From assembly GCF_014199415.1 (NCBI RefSeq), contig NZ_JACIJN010000006.1, positions 1 to 64,000 on the forward strand: 64,000 nt of DNA. The letters are read 5' to 3'. The notes under the pieces are model-generated. The model ran no database searches, was not told the DNA's origin, and saw nothing but the letters and a program-made list of their open reading frames with translations. Made by a program: the position numbers and the translations under genes. Positions 1 to 8,875 of the stretch are shown in pieces. The DNA comes from Sphingomonas endophytica (GTDB lineage Bacteria > Pseudomonadota > Alphaproteobacteria > Sphingomonadales > Sphingomonadaceae). Every line of letters begins with the position of its first letter. The first letter of the stretch is position 1.

Positions 1-94
1 AGCGCTCCAGATACAGCGCCGTCATGTCGATGTTCGCCGGATTGTCGAACCACGCACGGCTGCGCAGCTTCGTCGGATCGTGGGGGGCGGTCAT
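1..94 (-). CDS. IlvD/Edd-family sugar-acid dehydratase, N-terminus only (partial)
   Basis: Only the first 31 codons lie in the window; the rest runs off the left edge. The visible N-terminus contains KLRSRAWFDNP followed by DMTALYLER. These are characteristic of IlvD/Edd-type aldonate dehydratases (L-arabinonate, D-galactonate and D-xylonate dehydratases), which are [2Fe-2S] enzymes that turn an aldonate into its 2-keto-3-deoxy acid. The gene starts 18 bp downstream of the aldose epimerase on the same strand, so the two are probably co-transcribed. In this neighbourhood it would supply the dehydratase step between the lactonase and DgoK. The exact substrate cannot be read from the fragment. 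Confidence 0.75.
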   Translation of the reverse strand, partial: MTAPHDPTKLRSRAWFDNPANIDMTALYLER

Positions 95-112
95 GTCAGC
101 AAACTCCGGGGA

Positions 113-1270
113 TCAGCGCGCCACCGAGACGCGATACACCATGCGGTGATGATAGGGCTTGCCCGGATCGACCCGCGCCGAGCCGAACGACGGCTGGTTG
201 GGGGTGTTCGGGAATTTCTGCGGTTCCAGCGCGAAGCCGTCGCCCATGCGGTACACATGACGCTGCTTGCCGACGAACGAGCCGTCGATGAAGTTGCCGG
301 AATAGAATTGCACGCCCGGCTCGGTGGTCAGCACTTCGAGCACGCGCCCCGACGCGGGGTCCTCGACGCGCGCCGCCAGCCCGGGCTCCTTGGTCGCGCC
401 CTTGTCGAGCACGAAATTGTGGTCATAGCCGCGCCCGATCACAATCTGGGCGTCATTACCGTCGCGGACGCTCTGCCCGATCGCGCGCGGTTTGGTGAAG
501 TCGAAAACGGTCCCCGCGACCGGCGCCAGCTCGCCGGTCGGGATCAGCGCGGCGTTGACAGGGGTGTAGCGCGCCGCCGGGACCGTCAGCAATTGCGGGT
601 AGATGCCCGCCGTCGACCCCTCGCCGGCCAGATCGAACAAAGCATGGTTGGTCAGGTTGACGACCGTCGCGGCATCGGTCTTGGCGTCGAGATCGATCGT
701 CAGCGCGCCCTTGTCGTCGAGGCTGTAGGTCGCCGAGACCTGGAGCGTGCCGGGATAGCCCTGGTCGCCCGCCGGGCTGGTGATGACCATCGTCACGCTC
801 GCCTGCGGGCCCGACTTCACCGACGCGATCCGCCAGATATATTTGTCGAAGCCCTTGGTCCCCCCGTGCAGCGAGTTGGTCTTGTCGTTGAGCGGCAGCT
901 GATAGGCCTTGCCGTCGATCGTGAACTTGCCGCCCGCGATGCGGTTGGCGTAGCGGCCGACGGTCTGGCCCCAGAAATTGGGGTTGGTGACGTAGCTGGC
1001 GGCGTCGTCATAGCCGAGCGTGATGTCGGCGACCTTGCCGTTGCGATCGGGGGCGTTGAACGACTGGAGCGTCGCGCCGAGCGTCATGATCCGCGCGCTG
1101 ACGCCGTTGCTGCCCTTGAGCGTCACCGCCTCGATCGCGGTCCCGTCGGGCAGCGTCCCGAACGCGGCGCGCTCGGCGGTCGCCGCCGACGCCGAGGAGG
1201 CCGCCAAAATACCTGCCAGCGCCATGCCTGCGCCCACCATCCAACGCGCTACCGAAATGCTCACCGACAC
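113..1270 (-). CDS. galM: Aldose 1-epimerase (mutarotase), exported
   Basis: A 385-residue galactose mutarotase-type protein that interconverts alpha and beta anomers of aldoses. Residues 1-29 look like a signal peptide ending in ASSASA, so the enzyme probably acts in the periplasm. Family landmarks are visible: GRYANRI at 105-111, SLHGG with His135, TNHALFDL with His209 as the likely catalytic base, GYDHNFVL near 281-288 and TTEPGVQFYSGN with Glu317 as the likely catalytic acid. It lies directly upstream of the sugar-acid dehydratase and is divergent from the sugar permease, which fits delivery of the correct anomer to the downstream dehydrogenase. Confidence 0.9.
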   Translation of the reverse strand: MSVSISVARWMVGAGMALAGILAASSASAATAERAAFGTLPDGTAIEAVTLKGSNGVSARIMTLGATLQSFNAPDRNGKVADITLGYDDAASYVTNPNFWGQTVGRYANRIAGGKFTIDGKAYQLPLNDKTNSLHGGTKGFDKYIWRIASVKSGPQASVTMVITSPAGDQGYPGTLQVSATYSLDDKGALTIDLDAKTDAATVVNLTNHALFDLAGEGSTAGIYPQLLTVPAARYTPVNAALIPTGELAPVAGTVFDFTKPRAIGQSVRDGNDAQIVIGRGYDHNFVLDKGATKEPGLAARVEDPASGRVLEVLTTEPGVQFYSGNFIDGSFVGKQRHVYRMGDGFALEPQKFPNTPNQPSFGSARVDPGKPYHHRMVYRVSVAR

Positions 1271-1394
1271 CCCTCCCGCACTTGCCAGCCAATGGCGTTT
1301 GCCGCATTGACCGCTTCTTCGCGGCGAATATAGTCAGACATATCTCTGCGGCGCAACCCCGCCGCGCGAACATGACCAGGTTGAGGAGAGGATG

Positions 1395-2720
1395 ATGGCC
1401 GGACCCCCCATTTCACCGGGCGCGGCGCGCGCGGGCGGCAGCACAGGCGGCGCGATGCCGGGCTATGGCCGCGCGCTGACGCTGCTCGCCAGCCTGTTCT
1501 TCATGTGGGGGTTCATCACCGTCATCAACAACACGCTGCTGCCCCACCTGCGCAGCGTGTTCGACCTGAACTACACCCAGACGACGCTGATCGAAAGCGT
1601 CTGGTTCATCGCCTATTTCTTCGCCTCGATCCCCGCCGCCAAGCTGATCGAGCGGATCGGTTATCAGAAGTCGCTGGTGATCGGGCTGCTCATCATGGCC
1701 GCCGGTGCATTGGGCATGGTGCTCGCCGCCAGCCTGCCGAGCTATGGCGTGACGCTGGTCATGCTGTTCGTGATCGCCAGCGGGATCACGCTGCTGCAGG
1801 TCGCCGCCAACCCCTATGTCGCGGTGATCGGCCCGGCGGAGACCGCCTCGTCGCGACTCAATCTGGTACAGGCGCTCAACTCGGCGGGGACGATGCTCGC
1901 GCCGCTGTTCGGGGCGTATCTCATTCTGGGTCGCTCGAAGGGCGGCACCGCGGCGACGGGCACGGTGCTGACCGAGGCCGAGCGGCTCGCCGACGCACAG
2001 TCGGTGGTCCTGCCCTACGTGCTGGTCGCGATCGTGCTGGTCGTGCTCGCCGTCGTCATCGCGCGCTTCCCGCTGCCCGCGATGGGCTCCTCCACGAGCC
2101 GGGTCGCCAAGGAGGACCGCAAGAATCATTCGCTGTGGAAGCACCGCAATCTGGTGTTCGGCATCCCGGCGATCTTCATCTACCTGATCGCGGAAATCGG
2201 CGTTGCCAACCTGTTCGTGAATTTCGTCAGCCAGCCGCAGATCGCCAACATAACCGCCGAACAGGCCGGGCGCTATCTGACGTTCCTGTGGGGCGGGATG
2301 ATGATCGGGCGCTTTGCGGGCTCGGCGATCATGCAACGCATCCCGGCGGAAACGGTGCTTGCCGCCTTCTCGATCGGCGCATTCGTCGTGATGCTCATCA
2401 CCGTGTTCACGACCGGGCCGGTCGCGATGTGGGCGCTGATCTCGGTCGGGCTGTTCCACTCGATCATGTTCCCGACGATCTTCACGCTCGGCATCAAGGG
2501 GCTGGGGCCGCTGACCGAGGAAGGCTCGGGGCTGCTGATCATGGCGATCGCCGGCGGTGCGCTGGTCGTGGTGCAGGGCAAGCTGGCCGATGCCTATGGC
2601 TTGCAGCCGTCGTTCCTGCTGACCGCGGCGTGCGAGCTGTACATCCTGTTCTATGCGCTGTGGGGGGCCAAGGCGACCAACGCGCTGCCCGACGTGCCGG
2701 TCGAAGAGACGGTGCACTAA
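1395..2720 (+). CDS. FucP/GluP-type sugar:cation symporter (MFS)
   Basis: A permease of about 441 residues with roughly 12 hydrophobic segments. The first segment carries FFMWGFITVINNTLLPHL and is followed by NYTQTTLIESVWFIAYF, then by QVAANPYVAVIGP and SRLNLVQALNSAGT. These are hallmarks of the fucose/glucose/galactose permease group (FucP, GluP). Two ATG codons lie at 1392 and 1395. The Shine-Dalgarno GAGGAG at 1383-1388 is better spaced for 1395, so that start was taken. The gene heads the plus-strand side of the sugar-acid locus and ends before a strong terminator. Galactose or arabinose import is inferred from context. Confidence 0.85.
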   Translation: MAGPPISPGAARAGGSTGGAMPGYGRALTLLASLFFMWGFITVINNTLLPHLRSVFDLNYTQTTLIESVWFIAYFFASIPAAKLIERIGYQKSLVIGLLIMAAGALGMVLAASLPSYGVTLVMLFVIASGITLLQVAANPYVAVIGPAETASSRLNLVQALNSAGTMLAPLFGAYLILGRSKGGTAATGTVLTEAERLADAQSVVLPYVLVAIVLVVLAVVIARFPLPAMGSSTSRVAKEDRKNHSLWKHRNLVFGIPAIFIYLIAEIGVANLFVNFVSQPQIANITAEQAGRYLTFLWGGMMIGRFAGSAIMQRIPAETVLAAFSIGAFVVMLITVFTTGPVAMWALISVGLFHSIMFPTIFTLGIKGLGPLTEEGSGLLIMAIAGGALVVVQGKLADAYGLQPSFLLTAACELYILFYALWGAKATNALPDVPVEETVH

Positions 2721-2773
2721 ACGCCACCGCCAGCCTTCGTCTTCCCGGACCTGATCCGCTCGGACGGGTGAAC

Positions 2774-2805
2774 GCCCGGCGGCTCCCACGAGCCGCCGGG
2801 CTTTT
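2774..2805. terminator. Rho-independent terminator between the permease and the SMP-30 gene
   Basis: A perfect 12-bp stem (2774-2785 paired with 2790-2801) with a CCAC loop is followed by TTTT. It lies between two convergent genes and could serve the permease, less clearly the other strand. Confidence 0.85.
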
Positions 2806-2809
2806 CATG

Positions 2810-3682
2810 TCAGCTCAGCCGTGCGGGGGCGAGCGATTGACCGGGCACCTCGACCGCGAACGCGAACAGCCCGCCCGCATCGGGCTGACCGGCGAGCGCG
2901 TCCTCGTCGAGCCCCTTGCGCGCGGTGGTGGCGAAAGCCGTCTTCAGGTCAGGGCCGCCGAGCGCGATCTTGGTGACATTGGCGGCGGGCAGCCTCACCT
3001 CCTGCCGCAGCGTGCCGTCGGGCGCATAGCAGCGCGCGCACCAGCCGCCCCACAGCCCGACCCAGACGTTGCCGCCCGAGTCCACCGTCACGCCGTCCGG
3101 CCAGCCATCGGCCGGGTCGATCGTCGCGAACACGCGCGCCACGCCGGTCGTGCCGTCCGGCGCCAGCGCGACGGCATGGATCACCCCGCCGAGCGTATCG
3201 ACATGGTAGAGCGTCGCACCGTCGGGCGAGAGGCCGGGACCATTGGTGATCGCGACCGCGTCGATCGCGGTGGTGGTGACCTGCTGCCCGTCCCAGCGGT
3301 GAACGCGCCCGGTGATCGCGCTTTCGCCGTCGTCCATCGACCCGAAATAGACCGATCCGTCCTGCGCCACGGTCGCGTCGTTTAGGCGGTTGCCGGGCAG
3401 GTCGGGCTCGACCGTCACGAGATGCGAGAACTCGCCGGAATCGGGGTCGAACCGCGCGAGCCCGGTCTGCAATCCAGCCAGCAACAGCCCGCCCGCGCCG
3501 GGCAGCACCCAGCCGACCTGCGCCGGGGCGCTCCAGGCGGAGACCTCACCGGAAACCGGATCGTAGCGATGGACGCGCTGTTGCTTGATGTCGACGAACC
3601 ACAGGACCTTCTGCACCGGATCCCATGCCGGGCCCTCGCCCAGCGTCGCCGCGCCGCGCCACAACGTCCGCACTTCGGTCAT
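2810..3682 (-). CDS. SMP-30/gluconolactonase-family sugar lactonase
   Basis: A 290-residue six-bladed propeller lactonase, predicted to hydrolyse the aldonolactone made by the neighbouring dehydrogenase. The metal-binding positions of the SMP-30 family are visible in order: the Glu of LGEGPAWDP near the N-terminus, the Asn of NRLNDATV, the Asn of ITNGPGLSPDG, and the Asp of GWPDGVTVD. The start at 3682 was chosen because GGAGA sits just upstream. A longer frame begins four codons earlier at 3694. No signal peptide is seen, so it is cytoplasmic. It is divergent from dgoK with about 110 bp between them. The exact lactone (galactono- or arabino-) is inferred from context. Confidence 0.85.
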   Translation of the reverse strand: MTEVRTLWRGAATLGEGPAWDPVQKVLWFVDIKQQRVHRYDPVSGEVSAWSAPAQVGWVLPGAGGLLLAGLQTGLARFDPDSGEFSHLVTVEPDLPGNRLNDATVAQDGSVYFGSMDDGESAITGRVHRWDGQQVTTTAIDAVAITNGPGLSPDGATLYHVDTLGGVIHAVALAPDGTTGVARVFATIDPADGWPDGVTVDSGGNVWVGLWGGWCARCYAPDGTLRQEVRLPAANVTKIALGGPDLKTAFATTARKGLDEDALAGQPDAGGLFAFAVEVPGQSLAPARLS

Positions 3683-3781
3683 CTGTCTCTCCATTGTCCC
3701 GAATGGGTCGGCGTACAGGATCGCGGGCGCGGCGCACAGCCTTGACCTCGTCGTGGAAGGCTTTATGTCCTACAAATAAAT

Positions 3782-3795
3782 GGGAGGATGACGTG
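3782..3795 (+). promoter_or_regulatory. Shine-Dalgarno and GTG that set the dgoK start
   Basis: GGGAGG at 3782-3787 is followed after 5 nt by a GTG at 3793. The frame is open further upstream, but homology to sugar kinases begins at this GTG, so it is the supported start. Confidence 0.7.
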
Positions 3796-4671
3796 TCAGG
3801 CGGCTACATCGCCATCGATTGGGGAACGACGAACCGGCGTGCGTGGCGGATGTCCGCCGCGGGCGAGGCGGAGGCGTCGCTCAAGGACGGTCGCGGCATC
3901 CTTTCGCTGACTCCCGACGCCTATCCTGCGGAAATCAGCGCAATCCGCGCGCAGCTCGGCGCGCTGCCGGTGATCGCCGCGGGCATGGTCGGATCGAACC
4001 GCGGCTGGCGCGAGGTGCCCTATGTCGATGCGCCGGCCGGCGTAGACGCGCTGGCGGCAGGCTGCGTGACGATCAAGCACGCCGCGGCGGTGCTGGTGCC
4101 GGGCGTCGCGCTGCGCGGTGCCGCGCGCGCCGACGTTATGCGCGGCGAGGAGGTTCAGGTGCTCGGCGCGATTGCCGCCGGGCTCGCCCCCGCCGACGCC
4201 TTGTTCTGCCAGCCGGGCACGCACAACAAATGGATTGCGACCGAAGATGGGCGCGTCACTGACATCGCCACGGCGCTGACCGGCGAGTTGTTCGCGTTGC
4301 TGCGCGGGCACGGCATTCTTGCCGGAATGCTCGACGGCGCGGTCGCGGACGGCGCGGCGTTCCAGGACGGGCTGGCGCGCGGCGCGGGCGCGCGCGACCT
4401 GACGGTGGCATTGTTCGAGGTGCGCGCGCGCGTGCTGCTCGGGCGACTCGCCCCCGACGATGCGGCGGCGTTCGCGAGCGGGGTGCTGATCGGGGCGGAT
4501 GTCGGCGCGCGCGACGATCTCGCCGGGCGCACCGTGCAATTGCTCGCGGGCGGCGCGCTCGCCGATCTCTATGCCGCTGCGATCCGGCAATGCGGCGGCA
4601 CGCCGGTGACGCTCGACAGCGAGCGCGCCTTCGCCGCCGGTATCCACCGCCTCTGGGAATTGACACGATGA
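3793..4671 (+). CDS. dgoK: 2-dehydro-3-deoxygalactonokinase
   Basis: A 292-residue kinase that phosphorylates 2-keto-3-deoxygalactonate at C6 with ATP. The N-terminus has the actin-like phosphate-1 motif IAIDWGTTNRRAW, and the internal sequence PGTHNKW is typical of DgoK. The gene starts at a GTG behind a good Shine-Dalgarno and overlaps the next gene by 4 bp (ATGA), so dgoK and dgoA are translationally coupled. The order dgoK-dgoA followed by a galactose dehydrogenase supports a De Ley-Doudoroff operon. Confidence 0.92.
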   Translation: MSGGYIAIDWGTTNRRAWRMSAAGEAEASLKDGRGILSLTPDAYPAEISAIRAQLGALPVIAAGMVGSNRGWREVPYVDAPAGVDALAAGCVTIKHAAAVLVPGVALRGAARADVMRGEEVQVLGAIAAGLAPADALFCQPGTHNKWIATEDGRVTDIATALTGELFALLRGHGILAGMLDGAVADGAAFQDGLARGAGARDLTVALFEVRARVLLGRLAPDDAAAFASGVLIGADVGARDDLAGRTVQLLAGGALADLYAAAIRQCGGTPVTLDSERAFAAGIHRLWELTR

Positions 4672-5306
4672 CCGAGACACATACGCGCTTCGACGCGGCG
4701 TTCGCCGCCGCGCCGCTCGTCGCGATCCTGCGCGGGCTGACCCCGGCCGAGGCGCCCGCGGTCGGCGATGCGCTGGTCGACGCCGGCTTCACGCTGATCG
4801 AGGTGCCGCTCAACTCGCCCGATCCGTTCGACAGCATCAAGCTACTCGTGGAGCGCGTCGGCGACCGCGCGCTGATCGGCGCGGGCACGGTGCTGACGGT
4901 AGAGGACGTCGCGCGCGTGCAGGACGTCGGCGGGACGCTGATCGTCTCGCCCAACACCAACACCGACGTGATCGCGGCAACCGCGGCGCGCGGCATGATC
5001 TCGATGCCCGGCTATTTCACACCGAGCGAGGGCTTCGCCGCGCTCGCCGCCGGCGCGACCGCGCTGAAGCTGTTCCCCGCCGACGGCACCACCCCCGCGT
5101 ACCTCAAGGCGCAGCGCGCGGTGCTGCCCAAGACGACCCGGATGCTCGCGGTCGGCGGGATCGTGCCCGAGAATGTCGCCGAATGGCGCGCCGCCGGCGC
5201 CGATGGCTTCGGGCTCGGCTCCAACCTCTATCGTCCCGGCACGTCTGCCGACGCGGTCGCCGCCGAGGCGCGCCGCTATCTTTCCGCGCTCAAGGACCTC
5301 GCATGA
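4668..5306 (+). CDS. dgoA: 2-dehydro-3-deoxy-6-phosphogalactonate aldolase
   Basis: A 212-residue class I aldolase of the KDPG/KDPGal family, which cleaves the phosphorylated 2-keto-3-deoxy acid to pyruvate and glyceraldehyde 3-phosphate. PLVAILRGLTP near the N-terminus, the Glu of LIEVPLNSP, the GAGTVLT strand and the Schiff-base Lys of TALKLFPAD are all present. The DgoA assignment rather than Eda follows from its position right behind dgoK. The start ATG overlaps the dgoK stop, and its own stop overlaps the next ATG, so three genes are chained by 4-bp overlaps. Confidence 0.92.
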   Translation: MTETHTRFDAAFAAAPLVAILRGLTPAEAPAVGDALVDAGFTLIEVPLNSPDPFDSIKLLVERVGDRALIGAGTVLTVEDVARVQDVGGTLIVSPNTNTDVIAATAARGMISMPGYFTPSEGFAALAAGATALKLFPADGTTPAYLKAQRAVLPKTTRMLAVGGIVPENVAEWRAAGADGFGLGSNLYRPGTSADAVAAEARRYLSALKDLA

Positions 5307-6298
5307 CCGATACCCGTCTGCTTCAACATCGCGGTGACGACGGGCGTCGCCGCGTGATCCTCGCCGAGGGCGACCGCGCGGTCTTCCTGACCGGTGTCGA
5401 GACGACCCGCGAACTGGCGCTGGCGGCGATCGCCGCGGGCACGACGCTCGCCGAGGCCGCGGCACAGCGCCGCAGCGACGAGTCGGTCGACATCGCCGCC
5501 GAGCTGGACGCCGGACACCTGCTTCCCGCGATCGATCATGAGGACAGCGCGCGGCTGATGCTGGCGGGCACCGGGCTGACCCATCTCGGTTCGGCGTCGG
5601 GACGCGACGCGATGCACAAGGCGGCGTCGTCGGGCGAGCACCAGACCGATTCGATGCGGATGTTCCTCGAAGGCGTCGAGGGCGGCAAGCCGGCTGAGGG
5701 CGCGGTCGGGCAGCAGCCGGAATGGTTCTACAAGGGCGACGGCCAGTCGCTGGTCGCGCCGGAAGCGCCGTTCGCGTCGCCCGCGTTCGCGCAGGACGGC
5801 GGCGAGGAGCCCGAGCTGGCCGGCATCTACCTGATCGGTGACGACGGCACGCCGTACCGGCTCGGCGTCGCGCTCGCCAACGAGTTCAGCGACCATGTGA
5901 CCGAGAAGCACAATTACCTGTGGCTCGCGCATTCCAAGCTGCGGCAGGCGTCGCTCGGCGCGGAATTGCTGCTCGGCACGCCGCCGGCCGACATCCGCGG
6001 CACCAGCAAGATCGTCCGCGACGGTCAGACCTTGTGGGAAAAGCCGTTCCTGACCGGCGAGGACAATATGTCGCACCACCTCGCCAATCTGGAACATCAC
6101 CACTTCAAATACGCGGGGTTCCGCCGGCCGGGCGACGTCCACGTCCACTTCTTCGGCACCGCGACGCTGTCGGTCGCCGATGGCGTGAAGACGCAGACCG
6201 GTGACGTGTTCGAGATCGCCGCCGCACCGTTCGCGCTGCCGCTCCGCAACACGCTGACCGATGCGGCCGCCGCGCCGGTTGTGGTGCGCGCGCTGTGA
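5303..6298 (+). CDS. AraD1/GguC-like fumarylacetoacetate hydrolase-fold protein
   Basis: A 331-residue protein of the GguC/AraD1 branch of the fumarylacetoacetate hydrolase superfamily. Recognisable features are the N-terminal LLQHRGDDGRRRVILAEGD, the TGLTHLGSA block, EPELAGIYLIGDDG and the likely metal-binding stretch NEFSDHVTEKHNYL. Members of this branch have been linked to dehydration of 2-keto-3-deoxy pentonates such as L-2-keto-3-deoxyarabonate, and are commonly found in arabinose and galactose operons. It starts at the ATGA overlap with dgoA and overlaps the next gene by GTGA. The reaction here is inferred. An alternative is a house-cleaning hydrolase for sugar-acid by-products. Confidence 0.8.
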   Translation: MTDTRLLQHRGDDGRRRVILAEGDRAVFLTGVETTRELALAAIAAGTTLAEAAAQRRSDESVDIAAELDAGHLLPAIDHEDSARLMLAGTGLTHLGSASGRDAMHKAASSGEHQTDSMRMFLEGVEGGKPAEGAVGQQPEWFYKGDGQSLVAPEAPFASPAFAQDGGEEPELAGIYLIGDDGTPYRLGVALANEFSDHVTEKHNYLWLAHSKLRQASLGAELLLGTPPADIRGTSKIVRDGQTLWEKPFLTGEDNMSHHLANLEHHHFKYAGFRRPGDVHVHFFGTATLSVADGVKTQTGDVFEIAAAPFALPLRNTLTDAAAAPVVVRAL

Positions 6299-7236
6299 CC
6301 GCGCCGATCCGTCTCGCGCTGGTCGGCATGGGCAAGATCGCCCACGACCAGCATTTGCCCGCGATCGCCGCCGGGCAGAGCTTCGACCTCGTCGCGACCG
6401 TCAGCCGCAGCGGCGAGAGCGTGGGCGGCCTGCCGTTCTTCCGCGACGTCTACGAACTCGCCGCCAGCGGCCTCGAGGTCGATGCGGTATCGCTGTGCAC
6501 CCCGCCGCAGGTCCGCCGCGCGATCGCGCAATATTGCATCGGGCAGGGCTGGCACGTCTTTCTCGAAAAGCCGCCGGGCGCGACGCTCGCGGAGGTGATC
6601 GCGCTGCGCGACGCCGCTGCGGCGAAAGGCGTCAGCCTGTTCGCGAGCTGGCACTCGCGCTATGCCGATGGCGTCGAGCCGGCGCGCGCATGGCTGGCCG
6701 AGCGTGAGGTAAAGCGCGCCAAGATCACGTGGCGCGAGGACGTGCGCGTCTGGCATCCGGGGCAGGACTGGATCTGGGAGCCGGGCGGCTTCGGCGTGTT
6801 CGATCCGGGCATCAACGCGCTGTCGATCGCGACACGCATCCTGCCGCGCCCGTTCTTCGTCGAAACCGCCGAGCTGGACGTGCCGTCGAACCGCGCGGCA
6901 CCGATCGCGGCGCGCGTGTCGTTCCGCGACACCGCCGGGGCCGAGATCGCGATGGACCTCGACTTCCGCCAGGAAGGCCCGCAGCATTGGGATATCGAAG
7001 TCGAGACCGACGACGGCACGCTGCTGCTGTCGAAGGGCGGCTCGGTGCTGACGATCGACGGCAAGGAAGCGCTGGCGCACGACGCCGACCTGCACGGCGA
7101 ATATCCGGGGCTCTACCACCGCTTCGGCGCGATCGTGCGCGCGGGGGTGTCGGACGTCGATGTCTCGCCGCTGCGCGCGGTGGCGGATGTATTCCTCCGC
7201 GGGCGGCACATCAGCGTCGAGCCATTCGTGGAATAA
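6295..7236 (+). CDS. D-galactose 1-dehydrogenase (Gfo/Idh/MocA family)
   Basis: A 313-residue NAD(P)-dependent oxidoreductase that should oxidise D-galactose at C1 to the lactone. The Rossmann motif LVGMGKIAHDQHLPAI opens the protein. EKPPGATL carries the catalytic Lys of the Gfo/Idh/MocA group. The block WREDVRVWHPGQDWIWEPGG followed by GVFDPGINALS is the part most like known galactose and L-arabinose 1-dehydrogenases. The GTG start at 6295 overlaps the preceding stop (GTGA), making it the last gene of a four-gene chained unit. Related enzymes often accept both D-galactose and L-arabinose, so substrate range is open. Confidence 0.88.
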   Translation: MTAPIRLALVGMGKIAHDQHLPAIAAGQSFDLVATVSRSGESVGGLPFFRDVYELAASGLEVDAVSLCTPPQVRRAIAQYCIGQGWHVFLEKPPGATLAEVIALRDAAAAKGVSLFASWHSRYADGVEPARAWLAEREVKRAKITWREDVRVWHPGQDWIWEPGGFGVFDPGINALSIATRILPRPFFVETAELDVPSNRAAPIAARVSFRDTAGAEIAMDLDFRQEGPQHWDIEVETDDGTLLLSKGGSVLTIDGKEALAHDADLHGEYPGLYHRFGAIVRAGVSDVDVSPLRAVADVFLRGRHISVEPFVE

Positions 7237-7249
7237 CACCACATTCCTT

Positions 7250-7333
7250 CGTCGCCCCTGGCTTGACCCGGGGCCCCGCTTCTTGCCCGATCGCGAAGAA
7301 GAAAGCGGGGCCCGGATCAGGTCCGGGGCGACG
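7250..7333. repeat. REP-type inverted repeat pair
   Basis: The sequence starts with CGTCGCCCCTGG and ends with its near complement CCGGGGCGACG, with internal GC-rich palindromes (CGGGGCCCCGCTTCTT against AAGAAAGCGGGGCCCG). It fills the gap between two convergent genes and may also act as a bidirectional transcription stop. Shorter relatives lie near 31707 and 38481. Confidence 0.75.
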
Positions 7334-7357
7334 GCTTCAGGGCAAGCGGATCGCGCC

Positions 7358-8848
7358 CTATTTCCGTACCCGCAGCATCGCGACCGCTGAGCCGGCCATC
7401 GTCACCGCGGCGAAGGCCATCGTCCAGATCGGCTCGGTCGGGAAGAAGTGGCGGGTGATCGACCCCATCACCGTCGCGACCAGCAATTGCGGCGTCACGA
7501 CGAAGACATTGAACAACCCCATATAGATGCCGAGCTTGCGCTGCGGCAGCGCCGAGGCGAGGATCGCATAGGGCATCGCGAGGATCGTCGACCAGGCGAT
7601 GCCGATCCCGACCTCGCTGACCAGCAGCCAGCGCGCATCGGGCATCACGAAGATGCTAGCGAACCCCGCCGCGCCGCACAGCAACCCGACGACATGCGTC
7701 CGCGCCTTGCCGATCCGCGCCGACAACCACGGCAGCAGCACCAGCGCCGACACCGCCGCGACGCCGTTATAGGTCGCGAACAGCACGTCGACCCAGTTCG
7801 CGCCGCGCTGATACGCCGGGCTGGCGGCGTCGGGTGCGGCGAAGAACACCTGCGTGACGACCGGCGTGGTGTTGATCCACATGATGAACAGCGCCGACCA
7901 GCTGAAGAACTGCACGACCGCCAGCCGCTTCATCAGCGGCGGCATGCCTGCGAAATCGCCGACGATATGCCCGAGCAGCCCCGGCGAGCGCCCTGCCCGC
8001 GCCGCACGGATCGCGACGAGGCTCGCCATGCCGTACCCGGCGAGCAGTGCGCCGAGCAGGTACATCTCCTTTTCGAGCCCGGCGAGCGCGACCAGCACGA
8101 CCACCGCCGCCCCCGCCGCGATCCACAGCAGCGGCGCGATCGAACGCCGTTCGGCGAGCACCCGCGCGGTGCTGCCGTCGTCGACCTCCGCCGCCCCGTC
8201 GAACGCCGCCATTTCGGCGGGCGAATATTCGCGGGTCGTCACCACCGTCCAGAGCACGCTGGCGAGCAGCGCCGCGCCGCCGAACCAGAAGGCGAACCTG
8301 ACCGAGTCGGGGATCTGTCCCGGCGCGGCGACGTTCGACACGCCGCCCTGTTCGAGCAGCCACGGGAAGATCGACCCGAACACCGCGCCCGCGCCGATGA
8401 AGGCGGTCTGCACGCCATAGCCGGCAGCGTGCTGGTCGCGGTCGAGCATGTCGCCGACGAACGCGCGGAACGGCTCCATCGAAATGTTGAGCGACGCGTC
8501 GAGCACCCACAGCATCAGCGCCGCGACGAGCAGCGTCGGGCTGAGCGGCATCACCACCAGCGACAGCGCGGCGAGCAGCGCACCGGCGAGGAAGTACGGC
8601 CGCCGTCGCCCGAAGCGGCCGAGCCACGTCCGGTCGCTGAAATGCCCGATCACCGGTTGGACGAGCAACCCGGTGAGCGGCGCGGCGACCCACAGCGCCG
8701 GGAGGTCGTCGAGCGAGGTGCCGAGCGACTGGAAGATCCGGCTCATGTTCGCGTTCTGGAGCGCGAACCCGATCTGGATGCCGAAGAAGCCGAATGAGAT
8801 GTTCGCGAGCCCGGCGAGCGATTGGTGACGGCGGCGCGGGGCGGTCAT
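7358..8848 (-). CDS. MFS transporter, SLC45/sucrose-maltose type
   Basis: A 496-residue 12-TM carrier. The N-terminus has LANISFGFFGIQIGFALQNAN, followed by LTGLLVQPVIGHFSDRTW and GRRRPYF, the pattern of the disaccharide/oligosaccharide:cation symporters grouped with SLC45 and bacterial maltose carriers. The start at 8848 was chosen because the upstream frame runs through repeat DNA. It lies downstream of the alpha-amylase and alpha-glucosidase genes on the same strand. Its likely role is to move maltose or maltodextrin across the inner membrane after the TonB-dependent receptor has taken it through the outer membrane. The substrate is inferred from context. Confidence 0.82.
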   Translation of the reverse strand: MTAPRRRHQSLAGLANISFGFFGIQIGFALQNANMSRIFQSLGTSLDDLPALWVAAPLTGLLVQPVIGHFSDRTWLGRFGRRRPYFLAGALLAALSLVVMPLSPTLLVAALMLWVLDASLNISMEPFRAFVGDMLDRDQHAAGYGVQTAFIGAGAVFGSIFPWLLEQGGVSNVAAPGQIPDSVRFAFWFGGAALLASVLWTVVTTREYSPAEMAAFDGAAEVDDGSTARVLAERRSIAPLLWIAAGAAVVVLVALAGLEKEMYLLGALLAGYGMASLVAIRAARAGRSPGLLGHIVGDFAGMPPLMKRLAVVQFFSWSALFIMWINTTPVVTQVFFAAPDAASPAYQRGANWVDVLFATYNGVAAVSALVLLPWLSARIGKARTHVVGLLCGAAGFASIFVMPDARWLLVSEVGIGIAWSTILAMPYAILASALPQRKLGIYMGLFNVFVVTPQLLVATVMGSITRHFFPTEPIWTMAFAAVTMAGSAVAMLRVRK

Positions 8849-8875
8849 GCGACCACTCCAGTAACGCAATAAACC

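Noticed and set aside
1328..1343. ATATAGTCAGACATAT between galM and the sugar permease, partly resembling TTATGTCCTACAAAT near 3763 before dgoK, as a GntR-type operator
   Set aside because: Only the central GTC-N-GAC/TAC part agrees and the arms are not palindromic; too weak to call a shared operator.
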